Positions 7,359 to 11,719 of a stretch of DNA of 11,719 nucleotides are shown piece by piece. This DNA comes from an uncultured Parasphingopyxis sp. (GTDB lineage Bacteria; Pseudomonadota; Alphaproteobacteria; Sphingomonadales; Sphingomonadaceae): NCBI GenBank assembly GCA_905479515.1, contig CAJQMX010000080.1, positions 1-11,719 of the forward strand. Reading direction: 5' to 3'. Numbering within the stretch: position 1 is the stretch's first letter; each line of letters opens with the position of its first letter. The notes under the pieces are model-generated. The model had not been told where the DNA came from. It saw only the letters and a program-made list of their open reading frames with translations, and made no database searches. A program made the position numbers and the translations under genes.

Positions 7359-8728
7359 GCAGGTCTGGCAGCATGACAGATCCGGTTTTCGGATGGCTGG
7401 ATGGCCAAGGCTGTCTCGTTGGTGCCGATCCGGCCCTTGAAGATTTGCACGAGCGAGCAGGCGGAGTTCCCGGAGGAAGTCTCGCCATTCCCCAAATCGC
7501 CGCGCTTGCCAAACTTGCAGAACGACTGGGCATTGCGGTGTCCCGCTCGGTTATCGCCGCCGATGGCGACCACGATGTTGAGCTGCATATTCAGGCAGAG
7601 CCAGACGGCGAGGGCGTAAAAATTGCCGTGACTGGCTGGGTAATGCGCGATCCCGTGGAGCCGGCCTCTGGCGATTCAGCCATGCGCGAGCATGATTTTC
7701 TGCGCGCTGATGCGGATTGGTTGTGGGAAACGGATCACGCGTTGCGGCTTACCGCGCTATCACCCGGTGCCGAAGCGATGCTTGGTGCCGTTGAACCCTA
7801 TATCGGGCAACCTCTTACCGGCCTGTTCCGCTTTGTGGAAAATGAGGACGGCGCTTTGCCAATTCTCAATGCGCTTGCCGAACATCGCCGTTTTGAACGT
7901 CAGGAAGCGATTCTGCGCCCGACTGGCGAACGGCGCGTGGAGCTGACAGCGGTGCCTCTGGTTGATGGAAATGGCCGTTTCGCAGGGTTTCATGGAACGG
8001 CCGTCGCGCTTGAAACCGAGATCGCACCTCCGGCCCTGGCACCGGACGAAGCGGATGTGCCTGATGCTTTTGGTCGCCAGATCAACCGGGCCCTTAGAGC
8101 ACCGCTCGACCGGATCGTTGCCAGCGCGCACAGTATTGAAGCGCAGCTCGATGGGCCTATCCGCGGTGATTATGCCGAATATGCCAGCGATATTGCCCGC
8201 GCCGGGCGGCATCTGCTGGGATTGATAGACGATCTTGTCGATCTTCAGGCAGTCGAACGAGACGATTTTGTTCCCGAAATGCAGAATGTCGATCTGGCCG
8301 ATATAGCGCGCAATGCCGCCGGTTTGCTTTCGGTGCGGGCCAGCGAAAAGAATATCCGGATCGACCGACCCGCCGATGACGAGACGCTTCCTGCGCGGGC
8401 CGATTATAAGCGCGTGCTACAGATTTTGGTGAATCTGGTGGGAAATGCCGTGCGCTTTGCGCCCGAAGACAGCCATGTCTGGATCCGCTGCGAAGCGGAA
8501 GGGGATCTTGCCGCCGTGATCGTGGCCGATCAGGGGCGCGGTATAGCCGCCGATGACCAAACCCGGATTTTCGAGAAGTTTGAACGCCTGTCCGCAAGCG
8601 AGCCCGGCACTGGCCTGGGCCTTTATATCGCGCGGCGCCTGGCCCGTACGATGGGCGGCGATATCGATGTCGACAGTGCGCCGGGGCAGGGCGCACGTTT
8701 CGTGCTGACCCTGCCGGTTGGCGCCTAA
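7355..8728 (+). CDS. PAS-containing histidine-kinase-like protein with Arg at the phospho-site
   Basis: This 457-residue cytosolic protein has no membrane helices. The N-terminal part (1-110) is unassigned. A PAS-like domain spans about 112-222 (DADWLWETDHALRLTALS at its start). The dimerisation/phosphoacceptor region is at about 237-300, and an HATPase domain at about 345-457 has an intact N box (N360 and N364), G1 box D-Q-G-R-G (392-396), F box IFEKFERL and G2 box GTGLGL (418-423). In the phosphoacceptor region the canonical S-H-E-L-R-T-P-L reads N-R-A-L-R-A-P-L (244-251), so the histidine is Arg245. ATP binding seems likely; ordinary autophosphorylation at that site does not. No response regulator is adjacent. 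The start overlaps the DUF2336 stop by 4 bases; ATG 7373 is an alternative. It converges with gltA, leaving 3 bases between the stops. Confidence 0.87.
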   Translation: MSRSGSMTDPVFGWLDGQGCLVGADPALEDLHERAGGVPGGSLAIPQIAALAKLAERLGIAVSRSVIAADGDHDVELHIQAEPDGEGVKIAVTGWVMRDPVEPASGDSAMREHDFLRADADWLWETDHALRLTALSPGAEAMLGAVEPYIGQPLTGLFRFVENEDGALPILNALAEHRRFERQEAILRPTGERRVELTAVPLVDGNGRFAGFHGTAVALETEIAPPALAPDEADVPDAFGRQINRALRAPLDRIVASAHSIEAQLDGPIRGDYAEYASDIARAGRHLLGLIDDLVDLQAVERDDFVPEMQNVDLADIARNAAGLLSVRASEKNIRIDRPADDETLPARADYKRVLQILVNLVGNAVRFAPEDSHVWIRCEAEGDLAAVIVADQGRGIAADDQTRIFEKFERLSASEPGTGLGLYIARRLARTMGGDIDVDSAPGQGARFVLTLPVGA

Positions 8729-8731
8729 ACC

Positions 8732-10018
8732 CTAGCGGTCGCCGATTTCCACAAAAGGACGCGCCGTCGGGCCGGTATACAGCTGACGCGGACGGCCAAT
8801 CGTCTGTGCCGGATCGGAAATCATCTCATTCCACTGCGCAACCCAACCCACAGTGCGGGCGAGCGCGAACAATGCAGTGAACATCGTTGTCGGGAAACCG
8901 ATCGCCGAAAGAATGATGCCGGAATAGAAATCGACATTCGGGAAGAGTTTTTTCTCGACGAAATAGTCATCGCTGAGCGCCATTTCTTCAAGCTGCAGGG
9001 CAACGTCGAACACCGGGTTCTGGACGTTGAGTGAGCTCAGCACTTCGCGAACCGTCTTGCGCATAACTGTCGCGCGAGGATCGTAATTTTTGTAAACGCG
9101 GTGGCCAAAACCCATCAGGCGGAACGGATCATTCTTGTCTTTCGCGCGCTCTATAAATTCGGGAATGCGCTCCGGACGGCCAATCTCGTGAAGCATGTTG
9201 AGCGCGGCCTCATTGGCGCCGCCATGAGCCGGGCCCCACAGGCAGGCAATGCCGGCTGCGATACAGGCAAACGGATTGGCACCCGACGAACCGGCAAGGC
9301 GAACGGTAGAAGTTGACGCGTTCTGCTCATGATCAGCATGCAGGATGAAGATACGGTCCAGCGCCTGTTCGACAACCGGATCAACCACATATTCCTCGGC
9401 CGGAACGCCAAAGGTCATGCGCAGGAAATTGCCTGTGTAGGACAGGGAGTTGTCTGGATAGACAAAGGGTTGGCCGATCGAATATTTGTAAGCCATGGCC
9501 GCAATTGTTGGCATTTTTGCGATCAACCGGTGGGACGCAATCTTGCGTTGCTCAGGATCGGTAATGTCCGTTGAATCGTGATAAAAGGCCGAAAGAGCGC
9601 CAACCACGCCGCACATGATGGCCATCGGATGGGCATCACGGCGGAATCCTTTATACAGCTGGTTGAGCTGTTCATTGACCATTGTGTGACGCGTGATCGT
9701 ATAGGTGAACGTGTCGAGTTCTTCCTTGTTCGGAAGTTCCCCGTTGAGCAGCAGATAGGAGGTTTCCATGAACGAAGATTGTTCGGAAAGTTCCTCAATC
9801 GAATAACCGCGATGGAGTAAAATGCCTTCACCGCCGTCGATATAGGTGAGGCTGGACTCGCAACTGGCCGTCGATTTGAAACCGGGGTCAAAGGTGAACA
9901 GGCCGGTCTCGGAATAGAGTTTGCGAATATCGACAACATCAGGACCGCAGGAGCCAGACGCTACTGCATAATCATATTCGTTACCGTTGACCGAGAGTTT
10001 GGCGCTGTTGTCACCCAT
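8732..10018 (-). CDS. gltA: Type II citrate synthase
   Basis: It condenses acetyl-CoA and oxaloacetate to citrate, the entry step of the TCA cycle, in the cytosol. The protein is 428 residues, one more than the Escherichia coli enzyme. The three catalytic residues are present: H265 in [11 protein letters not shown]306 in [14 protein letters not shown] and D363 in NVDFYSG; the [14 protein letters not shown] signature is at 225-238. It belongs to the longer, hexameric, NADH-sensitive type II group by family knowledge; sensitivity itself is not visible here. The start at 10018 is chosen because AGGAG lies 7 bases upstream and the sequence opens MGDNSAKL; the open frame runs 26 codons further but overlaps gltX with no family sequence. 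The gene follows gltX by 13 bases, so probably one transcript. Confidence 0.97.
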   Translation of the reverse strand: MGDNSAKLSVNGNEYDYAVASGSCGPDVVDIRKLYSETGLFTFDPGFKSTASCESSLTYIDGGEGILLHRGYSIEELSEQSSFMETSYLLLNGELPNKEELDTFTYTITRHTMVNEQLNQLYKGFRRDAHPMAIMCGVVGALSAFYHDSTDITDPEQRKIASHRLIAKMPTIAAMAYKYSIGQPFVYPDNSLSYTGNFLRMTFGVPAEEYVVDPVVEQALDRIFILHADHEQNASTSTVRLAGSSGANPFACIAAGIACLWGPAHGGANEAALNMLHEIGRPERIPEFIERAKDKNDPFRLMGFGHRVYKNYDPRATVMRKTVREVLSSLNVQNPVFDVALQLEEMALSDDYFVEKKLFPNVDFYSGIILSAIGFPTTMFTALFALARTVGWVAQWNEMISDPAQTIGRPRQLYTGPTARPFVEIGDR

Positions 10019-10025
10019 ATATTTG

Positions 10026-10030
10026 CTCCT
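10026..10030 (-). promoter_or_regulatory. Shine-Dalgarno site for gltA
   Basis: AGGAG on the minus strand lies in the 13-base gap after the gltX stop and 7 bases before the gltA ATG. It decides the gltA start at 10018 over the longer frame beginning at 10096. Confidence 0.8.
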
Positions 10031-10031
10031 G

Positions 10032-11465
10032 CTATCCTGCCTGATCGGCAATCCGTGCCAGTGACTCCTCGCGACCGAGGAGCAGTAGCACATCAAAAAT
10101 TCCCGGCGATGTTGCTCGACCCGTCAGTGCGGCGCGCAGAGGCTGCGCAACCTTGCCCAGTTTGAGTTCGCGGGCTTCGGCAAATTCCCTGACAGCGGTG
10201 TCGAGCGCCTCTTCCGTCCAGTCCGTCAACCCTTCAAGGTGCGGTACAAGATCAGCGAGCAACGCCTTAATGTCGCCCTGTAGCAGCATTTCTGCCTTCT
10301 CGTCCAGATTTAGGGGGCGAGTGCGAAATAAAAATCCTGCCCCTTCTGCCAACTCGCCAATAGACTTGGCACGGGGCTTGATGCTCTCCATGCTGCGTTG
10401 CAGCAAGTTGCGTTCATTTTCGTCAATCTCACGGCCTATTTCAGCGGAAATTAGCGGCGCTGCGAGATCGGCAAGGCGCGCATTGTCCGCCTCGCGAATA
10501 TAGGTACCATTCAGATTTTCGAGCTTTTTGAAGTCGAAACGCGCGGCTGATTTGCCGACGCCATCAAGATCGAACCACTCGATAGCCTGTTCACGGCTGA
10601 TAATCTCGTCATCGCCATGGCCCCAACCGAGCCGCAGCAGATAGTTGATCACGGCTTCAGGCAGCATGCCCATCTCGTCGCGATACGCCTCTACGCCAAG
10701 CGCGCCATGGCGTTTGGAGAGTTTTGCACCGTCTGAACCGTGAATCAGGGGAACATGGCCATAGGTCATCCGGTCCCATCCCATTGCATCGATCAGCGCA
10801 CGTTGGCGGAAAGCATTGTTGAGGTGATCATCACCGCGAATACAATGGGTTACGCCCATGTCATTATCGTCAACTGCAACCGCGAGCATATAGGTTGGCG
10901 TGCCATCGCCGCGCAGCATTACAAAATCGTCGATCTCGGCATTTTTGACGACTACCCGGCCTTGTACAGCGTCTTCGATAACCGTTTCGCCGTCCTGCGT
11001 AGTTTTCAGGCGGACGACGAACGGTGCGCCTTCTGGCGCTTAGGAAGGATCGCGATCCCGCCACCGGCCATCATAGCGGATTGGCTGTTTTGCGGCACGT
11101 TGCTGATCGCGCATCTCGGCCAGTTCTTCCGGCGTCGCATAGCATCGATAGGCCTTGCCCTGTTCGAGCAGCTGGTTCGCCACTTCTGCGTGGCGATCGG
11201 CGCGCTGTGACTGATAAATTTCATCGCCGTCCCAATCGAGACCCAGCCAGCGCATGCCGTCGAGAATCTTCTGGATAGCATCGTCGGTAGAGCGCGCCTT
11301 GTCCGTATCTTCGATCCGCAGTTTGAATTCGCCGCCGTGATGGCGGGCGTAAAGCCAGTTGAACAGGGCGGTGCGCGCCCCGCCGATATGGAGGAATCCA
11401 GTGGGGGAAGGTGCGAAACGCGTAACGACGCGCTTGGTGCTATCGGCTTTTTCGGTTGCGCCCAT
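10032..11465 (-). pseudogene. gltX: Glutamyl-tRNA synthetase with in-frame TAA at codon 142
   Basis: The full frame is 477 codons before the final TAG, a normal GluRS length. The product would charge tRNA-Glu (and, in many alphaproteobacteria, tRNA-Gln for later amidation). N-terminal catalytic motifs are intact: [20 protein letters not shown] holds the HIGH-type signature (26-29), IEDTD is at 51-55, and the KMSKS-type motif KLSKR is at 248-252. The only lesion is TAA at 11042-11040, between WRDRDPS and [12 protein letters not shown]; a Glu (GAA or GAG) is usual there, so one G-to-T change explains it. There is no frameshift: both sides share one frame. The start at 11465 has GGAG 9 bases upstream; the frame extends 26 codons further without family sequence. 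As written, translation gives a 141-residue fragment lacking KLSKR and the anticodon-binding domain. Called a pseudogene formally; it may be functional if the stop is an error or is read through. Confidence 0.9.
11026..11039 (-). other. Small hairpin directly after the gltX internal stop
   Basis: GCGCC-AGAA-GGCGC on the minus strand forms a perfect 5-base stem with a 4-base loop, starting at the base right after the TAA. It encodes Ala-Pro-Glu-Gly-Ala in the gltX frame, so it may be chance. Stable hairpins can also provoke sequencing errors. Confidence 0.4.
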
Positions 11466-11474
11466 GCGCGCTAT

Positions 11475-11478
11475 CTCC
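11475..11478 (-). promoter_or_regulatory. Shine-Dalgarno site for gltX
   Basis: GGAG on the minus strand lies 9 bases before the ATG at 11465-11463 and supports that start over the upstream in-frame ATG at 11543. The gltX and comEC starts are only 27 bases apart, so this site and any promoters are squeezed between or inside the two genes. Confidence 0.6.
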
Positions 11479-11492
11479 AAGACTGCAAATTG

Positions 11493-11719
11493 ATGCGGGG
11501 AATATCGGAAGCGCGGACTAGCATAGCGCCCGGCGGGCGACAATCAGGACTGTTCGCCCTGCTCGACACAATTGAGGCGCGACTGGAGCATGAGCGCGAT
11601 CAGTTGCCGCTCTGGTTTCCTGTGGCTCTTGGGTTTGGAATTGCCAGCTGGTTTGCACTGACAAGCCGAAACAGTTGGATAGCGTTCCTGCTCATCGGGC
11701 TGGCGATTGCGCTCGTATC
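11493..11719 (+). CDS. comEC: ComEC/Rec2-type competence membrane protein, N-terminus (partial)
   Basis: An open frame of 75 codons runs from ATG 11493 off the window end. The product would be the inner-membrane channel for single-stranded DNA uptake in natural transformation. The visible part has a short basic N-terminus, an amphipathic stretch [19 protein letters not shown], and then hydrophobic segments beginning [15 protein letters not shown] and [12 protein letters not shown], matching the start of ComEC proteins of sphingomonads as I remember them (an E-R-D-Q-x-P-L-W stretch before the first helix). The position, divergent from gltX, is the usual one in that group. No clear ribosome site precedes the ATG. 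The competence and metallo-beta-lactamase domains lie beyond the window, so the identification is moderate. Confidence 0.75.
   Translation, partial: MRGISEARTSIAPGGRQSGLFALLDTIEARLEHERDQLPLWFPVALGFGIASWFALTSRNSWIAFLLIGLAIALV

Noticed and set aside
10019..10096. Longer gltA start giving 26 extra residues
   Set aside because: It would overlap the gltX end, the extra residues do not resemble citrate synthase, and the strong ribosome site fits the 10018 start.
10870..11064. A possible frameshift in gltX near the internal stop
   Set aside because: Reading the minus strand codon by codon shows both sides of the TAA share one frame (the distance is a multiple of three). The lesion is a single stop codon, not an indel.
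11466..11543. Longer gltX start giving 26 extra residues
   Set aside because: It would overlap the comEC start, and the extra residues have no GluRS character; GGAG supports 11465.

Overview
The window looks like chromosomal core sequence from an alphaproteobacterium, most likely of the order Sphingomonadales. Reasons: the order coaX - RNase J - DUF1467; a gltX-gltA pair read divergently from a comEC-type gene; DUF2336 and coiled-coil proteins of a type I associate with this clade; and GC-rich coding sequence. The assignment rests on remembered gene order and protein style, not on a search. I see no mobile element, CRISPR array, tRNA or rRNA, and no gene-free stretch longer than about 105 bases.

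Layout. (1) 2-2088, plus strand: the 3' end of coaX (type III pantothenate kinase), then RNase J, then a small two-helix DUF1467 membrane protein. All three are tightly packed and probably one operon. (2) 2108-4399, minus strand: a 763-residue membrane-anchored coiled-coil protein with a conserved C-terminal block, resembling the polarity factor TipN in architecture. (3) 4480-8728, plus strand, starting divergently from the coiled-coil gene: an Hpt-like protein without its phospho-histidine; a fusion of a nucleotidyltransferase-like domain with a CDP-alcohol phosphatidyltransferase-like membrane domain, both with eroded active-site motifs; a DUF2336 protein; and a PAS-containing histidine-kinase-like protein with an intact ATPase domain but Arg at the phosphoacceptor position. 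(4) 8732-11465, minus strand: gltA (citrate synthase) downstream of gltX (glutamyl-tRNA synthetase). gltX carries an in-frame TAA at codon 142 with perfect family sequence on both sides. (5) 11493-11719, plus strand: the start of a ComEC/Rec2-type DNA uptake channel gene, cut by the window edge.

How they fit. RNase J, citrate synthase and GluRS are housekeeping. The most unusual part is region 3: two signalling-type proteins (Hpt-like and histidine-kinase-like) have each lost the histidine that defines their chemistry, and between them lies a protein built from two apparently disabled enzyme folds. This could be a non-catalytic scaffold or allosteric module kept on purpose. That is an inference from motifs read by eye. 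The other striking point is the nonsense codon in gltX, which is a sequencing error, a recent mutation tolerated because of a second GluRS, or recoding.
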